Shown piece after piece: positions 8,005 to 16,265 of a DNA stretch of 38,258 nt. The first letter of the stretch is position 1, and every line of letters starts with the position of its first letter. The stretch is from Marine Group II euryarchaeote MED-G37. GTDB taxonomy: Archaea; Thermoplasmatota; Poseidoniia; Poseidoniales; Thalassarchaeaceae. The notes under the pieces are model-generated. The model was not told the origin of the DNA and searched no databases. It saw only the letters and a program-made list of their open reading frames with translations. The stretch is from the NCBI GenBank assembly GCA_002457555.1, contig NTJQ01000013.1:1-38258 (forward strand). Direction: 5' to 3'. A program made the translations under genes and the position numbers.

Positions 8005-8373
8005 TTATTGTTTTGAGTCCTTGATATTTTCGTCGGACTCACCCCACCAATTGCTTTCATCATCTTCCTGACTGAGTTGGCCCTCGGAGACAGTTCCCTG
8101 CTCATCCAGATCTCCTCCTTGGATTGCTTCCATGCCAACTATCTCATAATTTGATGGAAATAGAGCTACTATTACACCTGCAATCATACATACTAGACCC
8201 AACTGAAATTGACCTGTGATAATCATTTCTAGTGCTATTGCGCACAGAATTAAGCCTCCTAAATTTGAGATCCAAACTAGGTTTTTGAAGGTAGAAAGAG
8301 AAACTCCAGTAGAGTTCTCAGTTCTCTTGGGTCCAAATTCCGCACCAAATCTTACAGGATCTTCTTCGGTCAT
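8005..8373 (-). CDS. Two-helix membrane protein in the respiratory operon
   Basis: This protein is about 122 residues: a charged N-terminus (MTEEDPVRFGAEFGPKR), two adjacent hydrophobic helices (about residues 30-72) and a long acidic tail rich in Glu, Asp, Ser and Trp. I chose ATG 8373 because AGGTGA precedes it by four bases and overlaps the ferredoxin stop; an upstream in-frame TTG at 8388 is less likely. Position right after a ferredoxin gene suggests a small accessory of the electron-transfer complex, but no family is recognised. Confidence 0.6.
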   Translation of the reverse strand: MTEEDPVRFGAEFGPKRTENSTGVSLSTFKNLVWISNLGGLILCAIALEMIITGQFQLGLVCMIAGVIVALFPSNYEIVGMEAIQGGDLDEQGTVSEGQLSQEDDESNWWGESDENIKDSKQ

Positions 8374-8377
8374 TAAA

Positions 8378-8710
8378 TCACCTATCAATCATAATTATTG
8401 CATCCGTCGGGCAAGCAAGAACACACAATTTACAACCTGTACATGGGTCTCTTAGCACTCTTGCCTTTCGGTTGACATCAACGTCCATTATCGGGCTTGC
8501 TAATGGAGTAGCATATAGTTCGATGGCATCATCGTCACATACAATTGTACACTGGTCACATCCTATACACAATTCTTCCTTAACCCAGGCAACGGCATCT
8601 TCCCCACCCTTTAGCTTAGCTCGTTCCTCTGCCCGCATAGCATTCATCATCATACGAATGCGTTTTTGCTCACGAGCCCTTCTGGCTGCTAGGTCGGGGG
8701 CACCGGTCAT
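8378..8710 (-). CDS. Ferredoxin, 2[4Fe-4S] type
   Basis: This protein is about 110 residues. An N-terminal basic helix (AARRAREQKRIRMMMNAMRAEERAK) precedes two ferredoxin motifs: C-x2-C-x2-C-x3-C in CIGCDQCTIVC, and C-x2-C-x2-C-x3-CP in CTGCKLCVLACP. The first motif lacks the usual final Pro. ATG 8710 has AGGA nine bases upstream; ATG 8719 is an alternative. The frame extends further upstream into the preceding gene. Located behind the cytochrome b-HdrD fusion, it is the natural soluble partner for the HdrD-like module (inference). Confidence 0.88.
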   Translation of the reverse strand: MTGAPDLAARRAREQKRIRMMMNAMRAEERAKLKGGEDAVAWVKEELCIGCDQCTIVCDDDAIELYATPLASPIMDVDVNRKARVLRDPCTGCKLCVLACPTDAIIMIDR

Positions 8711-8748
8711 TCCAATCATTCCTGACTGCTTTGACTTATCAAAACATG

Positions 8749-8997
8749 TTAAGCGAAAAAAGTTAGCCAAAGTGGATGTATGGAAATTAGGAGAGCCACA
8801 AAGAATCCAGCCAGAGTTCCCTTTGCCATGTTGGGCCTTCTATAGCCAAGAGCGATTAGGATAAGAAAAAATCCAATAATCAAATCACAAACCATACCGA
8901 TCCAAGCAGCTTTCCATGTCAGGCTAAATGCAACGGTAAGGGTAGCTGCAGGTCCAATCATGAATCCACAGATCCAATCACTGTCGACGGTGGTCAC
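8749..8997 (-). CDS. Small three-helix membrane protein
   Basis: This 82-residue hydrophobic protein probably has three transmembrane segments (GPAATLTVAFSL, a central IGMVCDLIIGFFLILIALGY and a C-terminal AGFFVALLISIHPLWL). I chose GTG 8997, four bases after the stop of the 924-residue fusion gene. The frame remains open upstream inside that gene, but a start there would overlap its coding end. It is probably a small subunit or assembly factor of the same membrane complex. No family recognised. Confidence 0.6.
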   Translation of the reverse strand: MTTVDSDWICGFMIGPAATLTVAFSLTWKAAWIGMVCDLIIGFFLILIALGYRRPNMAKGTLAGFFVALLISIHPLWLTFFA

Positions 8998-9001
8998 TAA
9001 C

Positions 9002-11776
9002 TCACGCCTGGTTCTTTGATTCAATCTGTCTAGCAAGGAAGGACACTACATCAAGGATTTCGAAGTCATGTCTAGGGTCGCCTTCAAACTTCAGACACTC
9101 AAAGTGGCTGACACATTTTGGACAACTAGTAAGCATGATTTCGGCACCAGTGGCTTTTACTTCGTCAAATCTTTCTAGACGTAAGGCTCGACTATTCTCG
9201 TTACACGACATCATGCTAGACACACCACAGCATAGGGCATCTTCTCCGGTGTGTTCCATCTCCACTAGGTCAACTCCTTCAACTGCCTTAACTAGGTCTC
9301 TAGGCTCATCGTAGATGTTCATTTGGCGGCCTAGGCGACATGGGTCGTGGTAAGTTACGGTTACATCTTCGGAGACAGCCAAATCCATTTCAAATCCATT
9401 TTCAATTAGATACTCAGTTGTGTGCATAACCTTCATGTCTTCGAGTTCGTAATCCATAGCAAAGGTACGGAAACACTCTGCACAAGATGTAACCAGTGTG
9501 TCTATTCCGCTCTCTCCGAGCTTTTTCTGGTTGTACGCCTTGAGTTTCTCAAATACCTCAGTCATGCCTTGCCACTTTTGGTCGTGACCGCAGCACTTGA
9601 GAAAATCTCGACCAAGGTAGGTTACATCCTTGTTCATTTCTTCAAAGATAGTGAAAGCAGCGGATGTTGTCTCACCTAGATTCATCTCACCTTCATTCAC
9701 ATGACTAAATATCATTTCTTGATCGATGTAATCTACACAACCGGGATAATATCCAATACTTGAGTCAATGGGGTATTCTTCGACTGGAATGAATTCTATA
9801 TCTGCATCCTCTTCCGCTTCCGCTGCCAATACTGCTTGAAGAACGGTGTGGGGTATTTCTGCGGCTGGTGGACCACCGACGATTAGGTTACGTCGAATAT
9901 CTATGTATGAGTCGTAATCTACCAATTGAGGACAAGCGTTGGTACAAGCAGTACAAGTCAGGCATGAATACAGCGGAACTCCATCGTCTTCATTGTTCCA
10001 TGTGTTGTAAATAATATTCAGCTTATCACCTGCGTTGAACAATCTCACAGGACATGCATCATCACACAAATCACAGCCATAACATTTGTTCATTTCCCAT
10101 TCGTAACCTCTTGCCATGCTTCTCATAAGCATAAAGACGATTGCACCAATACCCAAACAAGGAACGAATATCGAGTAGGTTAGCTTTGCATCCAAACTTT
10201 TTGGATTCTTTTGGAAAGTTGGGTTTTCTAAAGTCATAGTGGATAATTCGGCACCAACGGGGAGGTCGGCTCGATTTACTGCCGCTCCATTCTCATCTAG
10301 TAGAAGGGGTTGGAAAGCTACAGCCGAATAATCGGCAATCATTGTTACGGATTCATTCACTCCACTCGAGCTGACTTGGAAGTCAAGCCGATAAGTTCCT
10401 GGAGCCAATTTTAGTGTTGTACTATCGCAAGAATCCTCTGCTGACCAGAGAATATTACCTGCATTGTTTGAAAGCGTCAAGTCCTGAGTGTGAATCCCTG
10501 CACTTCTTTCCGTGGTTCGGAAATTGCACCCTATATCAACAAAGACGGAAGAAACTCCTAAGTCTTCGATTTGAATTATGTCACTCCATGAATTACTAAT
10601 ACTGGTGCCATCGTTTGTGCCGATATATTCTACGGGTTCACCTGCTGAGTTTTTTCCGTCGAATGAATGGTCGTTGAATCCTTCAAAGTCGATAATCATA
10701 GATTGTGTTGGTTGGTAGATGCCCCAATTTGACCAATGCACTGCTGGTATAACACACCATTTTACTGGGTCATAATCTTCATCCAAAGTCTGCCAAACAC
10801 CTAGGTCTGATGATTCGGAGAACGTTAGACATTCATCTTCCCAATCATCCCAATCGTCACCTTTTTCATAGTATACTAGTGTATCAGATGGTTGGCCCCG
10901 CATGGTTTCTAATTCCTCGATGTCATCCATCGCACCTAGGCCTCCGTAATCCCAAAAACCACCTTCGTAAATCGGCCAAGTTACTGCTGAAATTAACACT
11001 GTGATTACCAGAGAGCCAACCGCTACTTGCTTACCAATAGAAGGCGTTAATCTAGCACCGATAGAATTAACCAGTAGCCATCTGATACTGAAAAATAACA
11101 CAGCAAAAATGAATATTCCAGTTAGAATCCAAGGCACCGCATTGAATACTTCTGCTGTCCATGGTGCCTGTCTTCCACAGTCAAAAATATGTTTGGAATT
11201 AGCCCAACAATAATCCGTCCTATCTTTGGCGTATAATTCTAGGAAAATGTTGATCGAATAAACAGAGATAAACCAGACGTGGGCAAGATACACTGCTCCA
11301 GCAGTTGCAAACCACGGGTCCTCAACTCCTCTCTTTTCCCGTCCAGGTAAGAAAGGTGGAAGTGCTAGAATACCGACCGGAATTCCGGTTAGAGCTGCTC
11401 CCCACCAAGCTGCATTCCATGAGATTACTGGTGAACCTAGGAATTCTCCAATTGGACCAGCTGGGATTACGAATTGGGGTAGATATTCTCCCCATCGCAA
11501 GTATCCGTAAGAAAATAAAACATACCAATCTGGGAAAACAAACCCAGCTTGTGCAAATGGATCGGCAGCGCTGTGGAGTGGCGGAGGGATTAACCAACAA
11601 TAGAAACATAGAACCATCAACATAGACGCAAAGATGATTGAATCACGTAGAACTTCTGTTGGCCAAAATGCGTGTCCCATATGGACACGCCGACGTTCTT
11701 GTTCAGATTCCAAAAGACTGCTTTTTTCACGGACATAGGTGTCTGCTATGCGTCCAAATCTATCGATCATTCCCAT
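9002..11776 (-). CDS. Cytochrome b C-terminal half fused to HdrD-like iron-sulfur (CCG) protein
   Basis: This 924-residue protein combines parts normally separate. Residues 1-270 are a cytochrome b C-terminal/subunit IV-like region with helices near 46-63, 122-142, 157-181, 214-236 and 250-269 and the quinone-site motif PDWY (82-85). Residues 271-530 are a hydrophilic, probably extracytoplasmic, beta-rich region. A further helix (533-553) leads to two [4Fe-4S] motifs (Cys565/568/571/575 and Cys605/608/611/615) and two complete CCG domains (Cys680, 728-729, 765, 768 and Cys813, 849-850, 885, 888), as in HdrD and related reductases. It follows the b6-like gene by 15 bases. It probably links the quinone pool with a cytoplasmic donor or acceptor (inference). 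All metal ligands look intact. Confidence 0.88.
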   Translation of the reverse strand: MGMIDRFGRIADTYVREKSSLLESEQERRRVHMGHAFWPTEVLRDSIIFASMLMVLCFYCWLIPPPLHSAADPFAQAGFVFPDWYVLFSYGYLRWGEYLPQFVIPAGPIGEFLGSPVISWNAAWWGAALTGIPVGILALPPFLPGREKRGVEDPWFATAGAVYLAHVWFISVYSINIFLELYAKDRTDYCWANSKHIFDCGRQAPWTAEVFNAVPWILTGIFIFAVLFFSIRWLLVNSIGARLTPSIGKQVAVGSLVITVLISAVTWPIYEGGFWDYGGLGAMDDIEELETMRGQPSDTLVYYEKGDDWDDWEDECLTFSESSDLGVWQTLDEDYDPVKWCVIPAVHWSNWGIYQPTQSMIIDFEGFNDHSFDGKNSAGEPVEYIGTNDGTSISNSWSDIIQIEDLGVSSVFVDIGCNFRTTERSAGIHTQDLTLSNNAGNILWSAEDSCDSTTLKLAPGTYRLDFQVSSSGVNESVTMIADYSAVAFQPLLLDENGAAVNRADLPVGAELSTMTLENPTFQKNPKSLDAKLTYSIFVPCLGIGAIVFMLMRSMARGYEWEMNKCYGCDLCDDACPVRLFNAGDKLNIIYNTWNNEDDGVPLYSCLTCTACTNACPQLVDYDSYIDIRRNLIVGGPPAAEIPHTVLQAVLAAEAEEDADIEFIPVEEYPIDSSIGYYPGCVDYIDQEMIFSHVNEGEMNLGETTSAAFTIFEEMNKDVTYLGRDFLKCCGHDQKWQGMTEVFEKLKAYNQKKLGESGIDTLVTSCAECFRTFAMDYELEDMKVMHTTEYLIENGFEMDLAVSEDVTVTYHDPCRLGRQMNIYDEPRDLVKAVEGVDLVEMEHTGEDALCCGVSSMMSCNENSRALRLERFDEVKATGAEIMLTSCPKCVSHFECLKFEGDPRHDFEILDVVSFLARQIESKNQA

Positions 11777-11791
11777 GTAATTAACCTCCCC

Positions 11792-12658
11792 TCAATGTGG
11801 CTCCGCGATTCCTTGTACCCATACGATGAATAAGTGAGCAAGAATCAATGCTGTTACAACAACTGGTAAGATGAATACGTGCAGGAAGTACATTCGTGTA
11901 ACAGTTTGACCAGAGAGTGATGTCCCTGCAAACATAGCAGTCGCAATCCATCCGCCAATCAATGGGGTGGAGTTTGCCATGTTGATTCCAATTGTTGCCG
12001 CTCCGAATGCTAGACTATCCCAAGGCAGGAGGTATCCAGAGTATCCGAAAAAGATGGTAAAGAACATCAGGGCGACTCCGATTAGCCAGTTCAATTCACG
12101 AGGATTTCTGTATGCTCCCGTAAAGTAAACTCTGCACATATGTAGGAATACTGCGGCTACCATGAAGTGTGTAGTCCAATGGTGGATGGAGCGAATGATA
12201 TACCCAAATGGCAACTGAGTCATGATAAATTCCATAGAGGAATAGGCAGGAGTTGGGTCACCCTCTCCCCCTGGGACGTAATAAAGTCCTAGAATTGCGC
12301 CTGTGATCACCAGAATGACGAAGGCAAGGAAGGAAATTCCGCCAAGGCAGTATAATGGATACCAATACCAAATGATTCGTAGTTTGTATTTCTCAGCGTG
12401 GGTAAGTGGCATTTGACGATGAACACTGTAGTAGGCGTCTCTGCTCATGCCCCAATAATCTTGAATTCTAAAGCGAGTGTCTAACCACGAGAAAGCCCAG
12501 AGGAAGGATTTCTCTGCTAGCCCCATACTTCCAGCGCTTGTTTCCACAGCCCGCAAGATATCTTTTCGAGGCATGTCATCTCGCTCCTTGCGGAGGGTAA
12601 ATGCAACGAGCACAACAATAAGTGCGATGAATAACCACAAAAACCAGAATTGTAACAT
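11792..12658 (-). CDS. petB: Cytochrome b6-type N-terminal cytochrome b
   Basis: This 288-residue subunit is the diheme cytochrome b core. An extra N-terminal helix (3-21) and a basic linker precede the four-helix bundle. The heme ligands are His159 and His173 (14 apart, in SIHHW and FLHMCRV) and His260 and His275 (15 apart, the b6 rather than bc1 spacing). YCLGGI places Cys104 where plant and cyanobacterial cytochrome b6 binds heme c-n covalently. The GYLLPWD motif and the C-terminal VQGI also match b6. Its C-terminal half partner is encoded by the next gene, as in split b6/subunit IV systems. ATG 12658 lies 10 bases after the Rieske stop. Confidence 0.93.
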   Translation of the reverse strand: MLQFWFLWLFIALIVVLVAFTLRKERDDMPRKDILRAVETSAGSMGLAEKSFLWAFSWLDTRFRIQDYWGMSRDAYYSVHRQMPLTHAEKYKLRIIWYWYPLYCLGGISFLAFVILVITGAILGLYYVPGGEGDPTPAYSSMEFIMTQLPFGYIIRSIHHWTTHFMVAAVFLHMCRVYFTGAYRNPRELNWLIGVALMFFTIFFGYSGYLLPWDSLAFGAATIGINMANSTPLIGGWIATAMFAGTSLSGQTVTRMYFLHVFILPVVVTALILAHLFIVWVQGIAEPH

Positions 12659-12668
12659 TTTTTCACCT

Positions 12669-13526
12669 TCAATCGCAATATGTGTACCAATCGATAAAGT
12701 CCGGCAGAGCTTCGATAATATCTCCAGACTTTACCCAAGGAATTAGTGGTAAACCATAGGGTGCGGGTCCTCCCGTTCTACGAATTCCAACGAAATCGAA
12801 TTCCGCACCAGATGATCTGTTTCTACTACGGTTTTTCTCTATAGCCGTGGGGTCAAATCTACTAGAGTGACAGATGCAAAATAATTTGTTTCCTCCCGCG
12901 TCGACAGCGTTTGGAGTCCATTGGTCATTCGTGAAATCATTTTTCACAAGTTGCCAGCCTGGTATACAACAAAGGTGAGTACATCGGGAGAAAATCAAAA
13001 TTAGATTATCATGAATTGATAATGAGGCATAATCAGGATTCTCTTCTAGTTCGTAACCACTTCCGATATATTTTCCACTCTCATTGTAGCCGTCCATAAA
13101 TTGGAACCTTGGTACATTTGTGGTTGAAGGCTTTGAGACGTTTTCTTCATGAGGGACATAAACCACGTTAACTGGCATGCCTGACCATACACCTTGTGCT
13201 CCAGTCATACCGGTGCCACTGTTTGCAGCGGCCTCAACAAAAGCAGAGTAATTCATAGGTTCGAGGTGCCTATCTCCGTACCAAGCGGAATCTTCGGCCC
13301 CAGTAGGCACCCAGAATCTAACAGCGGAATCCCCTCCTGATGAATCGGCAGTACCCATTAGTAGCGAAGCAAAACCGATGCTGCCAAGACTAGCCATGGT
13401 AATGACTCCAGCCGCGGTATTGAATGAGTGGCGCATAAACTCCCTTCTATCAATAACCGGATTAGAATCGTCGGAATCTACATCCTCACTGGGAAGGGTT
13501 CTCAGTCGAAATCTTCGTGCCATCAT
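12669..13526 (-). CDS. Rieske iron-sulfur protein
   Basis: This 285-residue membrane-anchored [2Fe-2S] protein takes electrons from quinol. Residues 27-58 hold an RR motif followed by a hydrophobic segment, resembling an uncleaved twin-arginine anchor. The cluster ligands are all present: box 1 CTHLCC (Cys182, His184, disulfide Cys187) and box 2 CICHSS (Cys217, disulfide Cys219, His220). The Gly usually found in both boxes is replaced (Cys186, Ser221), which may shift the redox potential. A region of about 80 residues before box 1 is longer than in many homologues. It starts directly after the stop of the upstream gene, with GAGGTG as ribosome-binding site. Confidence 0.93.
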   Translation of the reverse strand: MMARRFRLRTLPSEDVDSDDSNPVIDRREFMRHSFNTAAGVITMASLGSIGFASLLMGTADSSGGDSAVRFWVPTGAEDSAWYGDRHLEPMNYSAFVEAAANSGTGMTGAQGVWSGMPVNVVYVPHEENVSKPSTTNVPRFQFMDGYNESGKYIGSGYELEENPDYASLSIHDNLILIFSRCTHLCCIPGWQLVKNDFTNDQWTPNAVDAGGNKLFCICHSSRFDPTAIEKNRSRNRSSGAEFDFVGIRRTGGPAPYGLPLIPWVKSGDIIEALPDFIDWYTYCD

Positions 13527-13976
13527 TCACACCTCGTATTGCTTCCATCCGTCGGGGTCGTTTGAAGTAATGTATTTGTTTCTTCTATGCTTAACGATAA
13601 TCACATCAGGCATTACAAATCTCAGGTAAACTATGCCCATCAAAATCACGGTGAGTAGAGTCATTGCAAGATGGAAGGATAGCCGCTGTTGATCCCAATG
13701 GTTGTACAAACCATAAGAAAGCGTTCCAGCCCAATATAGAGTCCATAAAATTCCCCACAAAGCAAATATGATGACAAGCCAAGACTCACCAGATGGCGAA
13801 ATACTGGCACGAATAATTGTCCCAGGTTCAGGGTCGTTGAATACTCCGTGGTCTACTGCATTCTGGTAAGAATCCTCACTCAACTCAACTTCAGAGAGTG
13901 CATCGCGAGCATCTTCTACACTGACTTTGCCAGCCTTGACTTCACGTAGAAGTTTCATCACAACATCGTCTTTCAT
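13527..13976 (-). CDS. Two-helix membrane protein of the cytochrome b complex operon
   Basis: This 149-residue protein has an N-terminal soluble helical part (LLREVKAGKVSVEDARDAL, resembling short SHOCT-like helices that follow an L-x-x-G-x-I/V-S/T-x-E-E/D pattern) and two transmembrane helices at about 65-90 and 100-120, ending in a basic tail. Its start overlaps the upstream stop by four bases (ATGA) and its stop abuts the Rieske start, so it is translationally coupled to both. It is likely an accessory subunit of the quinol-oxidising complex. No named family. Confidence 0.7.
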   Translation of the reverse strand: MKDDVVMKLLREVKAGKVSVEDARDALSEVELSEDSYQNAVDHGVFNDPEPGTIIRASISPSGESWLVIIFALWGILWTLYWAGTLSYGLYNHWDQQRLSFHLAMTLLTVILMGIVYLRFVMPDVIIVKHRRNKYITSNDPDGWKQYEV

Positions 13977-14791
13977 AGTTGATCACCTCGGCGAAGGTGC
14001 TTGATTCGTAATTTTAGCAAATTGCTTCTTCCGACGTAATGTCTAGAGAATCCATACCTTAGGAAAAATCCACAGAAGAGAATAACTAGGATAACCGCAG
14101 CAAATCCGAGTAATCCTAACCAGTGTGCTCTAAGCTTAGCACCCATGTGGTGAAGGTCTACTTGAGTTTCTGCTGGAGCAGGAGGTTCGATATCCCCATT
14201 TCCACTGAAAACGGTTCTTGTGTCTCCTGAGTCTTCCCCCTCTTCTAACGATATTGAAAGACGATTCCATCTATCGAGTTCACTTGGAATACCATCTCCA
14301 TTTACCGAATTTCCTGCTAACCAAATGGTTACTGCCCCTGTTCCGGTTTCGGGAGCCGTCCAAGTAATCATCCAACTCCTATCAGGGGTTTCAGCACCGG
14401 CACCCGAATGAGTCAGACTAGTTCCATCATCCTCCCAATTCTGTACTAGCGATTCGAACCCTTCTGCACCTGCTAGCGAACCGGAAGTAACTCTCAAGGC
14501 AAAACCACCAGTGTTCGAAGATGAATCTATTTCAGGCCCTCCAATTAATTGAATCGTAAGTGAGTAAGTCGTACCTGCAGAGTAATGATATGGCAGCCCA
14601 TCTAAGATTACAGTCACTGAGTTATCTGGTAATTCATTGTGGCATGTACAACCTGCAAGAGCCACATCACCGTCGCCATTTTCATCACCACCAATACCGT
14701 TTGAATATCCCTGTGTCGAGCCGGCCAATAATATGGCAAAACAGCCCAGAACCACAAGCCGATGAAAGGTCGGTAGATGCGCTCTCATCAT
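13973..14791 (-). CDS. Secreted membrane-anchored protein with a CxCH motif
   Basis: This protein is about 272 residues from ATG 14791, chosen because AGAGGTCA precedes it and a signal peptide follows at once (HLPTFHRLVVLGCFAILLAG). The exported domain opens with GGDENGDGD, then CTCH, and continues as a beta-rich domain similar to the choice-of-anchor V group, in which a CxxCH sits near the N-terminus. Here the spacing is C-x-C-H. A C-terminal helix (AHWLGLLGFAAVILVILFCG) and a basic tail anchor it. As first gene of the respiratory operon, a role as redox carrier or heme protein outside the cell is plausible but unproven. The frame extends another 65 codons upstream, probably untranslated. 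Confidence 0.7.
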   Translation of the reverse strand: MMRAHLPTFHRLVVLGCFAILLAGSTQGYSNGIGGDENGDGDVALAGCTCHNELPDNSVTVILDGLPYHYSAGTTYSLTIQLIGGPEIDSSSNTGGFALRVTSGSLAGAEGFESLVQNWEDDGTSLTHSGAGAETPDRSWMITWTAPETGTGAVTIWLAGNSVNGDGIPSELDRWNRLSISLEEGEDSGDTRTVFSGNGDIEPPAPAETQVDLHHMGAKLRAHWLGLLGFAAVILVILFCGFFLRYGFSRHYVGRSNLLKLRIKHLRRGDQL

Positions 14792-14938
14792 TTGACCTCT
14801 GTCCGTGGTCTCTTCCAGCCCTTTGAGGGCTATCAAGGTTTCAGTTTGACCCCTTCGGGGTCCCTTATTTTCCGCGAAAAATTTTGCAGCAACCCCTGGC
14901 AGAGAAAACTCAAACCAAATCACTTCCTCGTCCGACTT

Positions 14939-15244
14939 ATGGCGGGGCCTGTTTGGAAGAATATCTACCGCCTGAGCGACGACCAAATCGCTTCTCTAGA
15001 CGAGGCAGAGGGAAAGATGGAGGTATTGGATATTTCAGGCGCTGAAGAGATACTTTTACGGATGTTGAAAGAACATCCAGATTGCGTTCCTGTTTTGAAT
15101 AATTTAGGACATATGAGTGGGAGGTATCTATCAGAGTTTGAGAAGGCGGTTGAGTACTATGACCTGGTTCTTGAGATAGAACCAGACAATGCTTGGGCAA
15201 GAGACGAAAGAAGGCGATATCGTCGTTATCTTACCTACGATTGA
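14939..15244 (+). CDS. Small TPR-repeat protein
   Basis: This 101-residue protein starts at ATG 14939 (MAGPVWKNIYRL). It carries about two TPR-like helix pairs: ISGAEEILLRMLKEHPDCVPVLNNLG and FEKAVEYYDLVLEIEPDNAWARDE, with the typical Ala/Tyr/Pro pattern, and ends in a basic RRRYRRYL tail. No ribosome-binding site is visible, so the message may be leaderless. It is divergent from the respiratory operon (148 bases between starts) and 39 bases before the FtsZ-like gene. Such small TPR proteins mediate protein contacts; the partner is unknown. Confidence 0.7.
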   Translation: MAGPVWKNIYRLSDDQIASLDEAEGKMEVLDISGAEEILLRMLKEHPDCVPVLNNLGHMSGRYLSEFEKAVEYYDLVLEIEPDNAWARDERRRYRRYLTYD

Positions 15245-15283
15245 CCCGCAGTTTGAAGGCGCGTCGGTTCTCCAATAGTAGAT

Positions 15284-16192
15284 ATGCACGAGGGTGCGAT
15301 ACTCATCGCCGGAGTCGGTGGCCTTGGTTGTGCATGGGCTGTTGCAGCGCACCAACAGTGCGCAGACCTCTCAGACCTTCTGTTGATAGATGCTGACGAA
15401 ACCTCGTTTAGGGGCTCTGGTCAAGCACATTGCCTGCATCTAGATGCAGTTGGAGACGGAAGTGGTGCTGCTGCTCTCCCAAATCTTGCAGCGCATCGGC
15501 TAAGCGAGGGTCTTGGAGCAATCGAGCCTTTATTCGAAACAGCAGAATTAGTATTCATAATGACGGGATTAGGTGGAGGTACGGGATCAGGGGCGGCAAA
15601 TGAACTAGCACGAATTGCACGTACTAGAAATTGTATTGTGATGTCGGTCGCGGGTCTGCCATTCGCTGAACAACCCCTTAGAAGCGCTATAGCTAATGCT
15701 ACATTACCAGCATTGGAAGAACAATCACATGTCTGCATACGAGTCAGTATGGAGAGACTTGCTTGGTATGCTAGATCTAGGGATGAGGATTGGCAATCAG
15801 GTTCTGGTTGGATTCAGGATTTGGTCGAAGGCCTAGTGACGACTTTGGCGAAGGTAGGAAAACTAAATCTCGACCTAATGGATCTTCGAACAGTTGTGGG
15901 ACATCAAGGCGGTGCTACTCTAATAGTCGGAACGGGAAGTGTCGTCGATCCGTTGCAGGTTGTAGAGTTGGCTAAACGTTCTCCGTTAACCGAAGTGGAT
16001 GTTTCAGGAGCAAAGGGTTGTTTGATACAAGTTGAAGGAGGCCCGGATATGACGCTGTCTCACCTTAACCTGTTAAGCGAATCATTAGTCAGTTCTTTAC
16101 ACCCCGATTGTCAGGTGATTTTGGGTGCACGTGCAAGTGATGAAATGGTAGGTAGGTTGCGATTGGTTGCTGTGGTTAGTGGCCTTTCTTAA
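15284..16192 (+). CDS. FtsZ/tubulin-family GTPase, short and divergent
   Basis: This 302-residue protein is a tubulin/FtsZ-fold GTPase. It has the N-terminal GVGGLG nucleotide loop (10-15), the tubulin signature GGGTGSG (97-103) and a T7 catalytic loop LNLDLMDLRTV retaining the Asn-x-Asp-x-x-Asp pattern needed for GTP hydrolysis in polymers, followed by the C-terminal domain (GAKGCLIQVEGGPDMTLSHL). FtsZ is usually 350-400 residues. This one lacks the N-terminal extension and the C-terminal tail that binds FtsA/SepF-type anchors. It could be a division FtsZ with reduced ends or a CetZ/FtsZ-like paralogue. Confidence 0.85.
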   Translation: MHEGAILIAGVGGLGCAWAVAAHQQCADLSDLLLIDADETSFRGSGQAHCLHLDAVGDGSGAAALPNLAAHRLSEGLGAIEPLFETAELVFIMTGLGGGTGSGAANELARIARTRNCIVMSVAGLPFAEQPLRSAIANATLPALEEQSHVCIRVSMERLAWYARSRDEDWQSGSGWIQDLVEGLVTTLAKVGKLNLDLMDLRTVVGHQGGATLIVGTGSVVDPLQVVELAKRSPLTEVDVSGAKGCLIQVEGGPDMTLSHLNLLSESLVSSLHPDCQVILGARASDEMVGRLRLVAVVSGLS

Positions 16193-16217
16193 TGGCCAAA
16201 CAATGAATTATTCGAAG

Positions 16218-16223
16218 TATATT
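16218..16223 (+). promoter_or_regulatory. TATA-like box upstream of Pop5-like gene
   Basis: TATATT lies 43 bases before ATG 16266, predicting a transcript start near 16246 and a short leader. It falls just after the FtsZ-like stop, suggesting an independent promoter. Confidence 0.35.
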
Positions 16224-16265
16224 CATACGCAAACTCGTTAAGCATCGCGACCTAGTCATAGTCAC

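Noticed and set aside
14792-14986. 65-codon N-terminal extension of the CxCH protein
   Set aside because: A signal peptide with a ribosome-binding site begins at 14791, and the extension would overlap the divergent TPR gene start.
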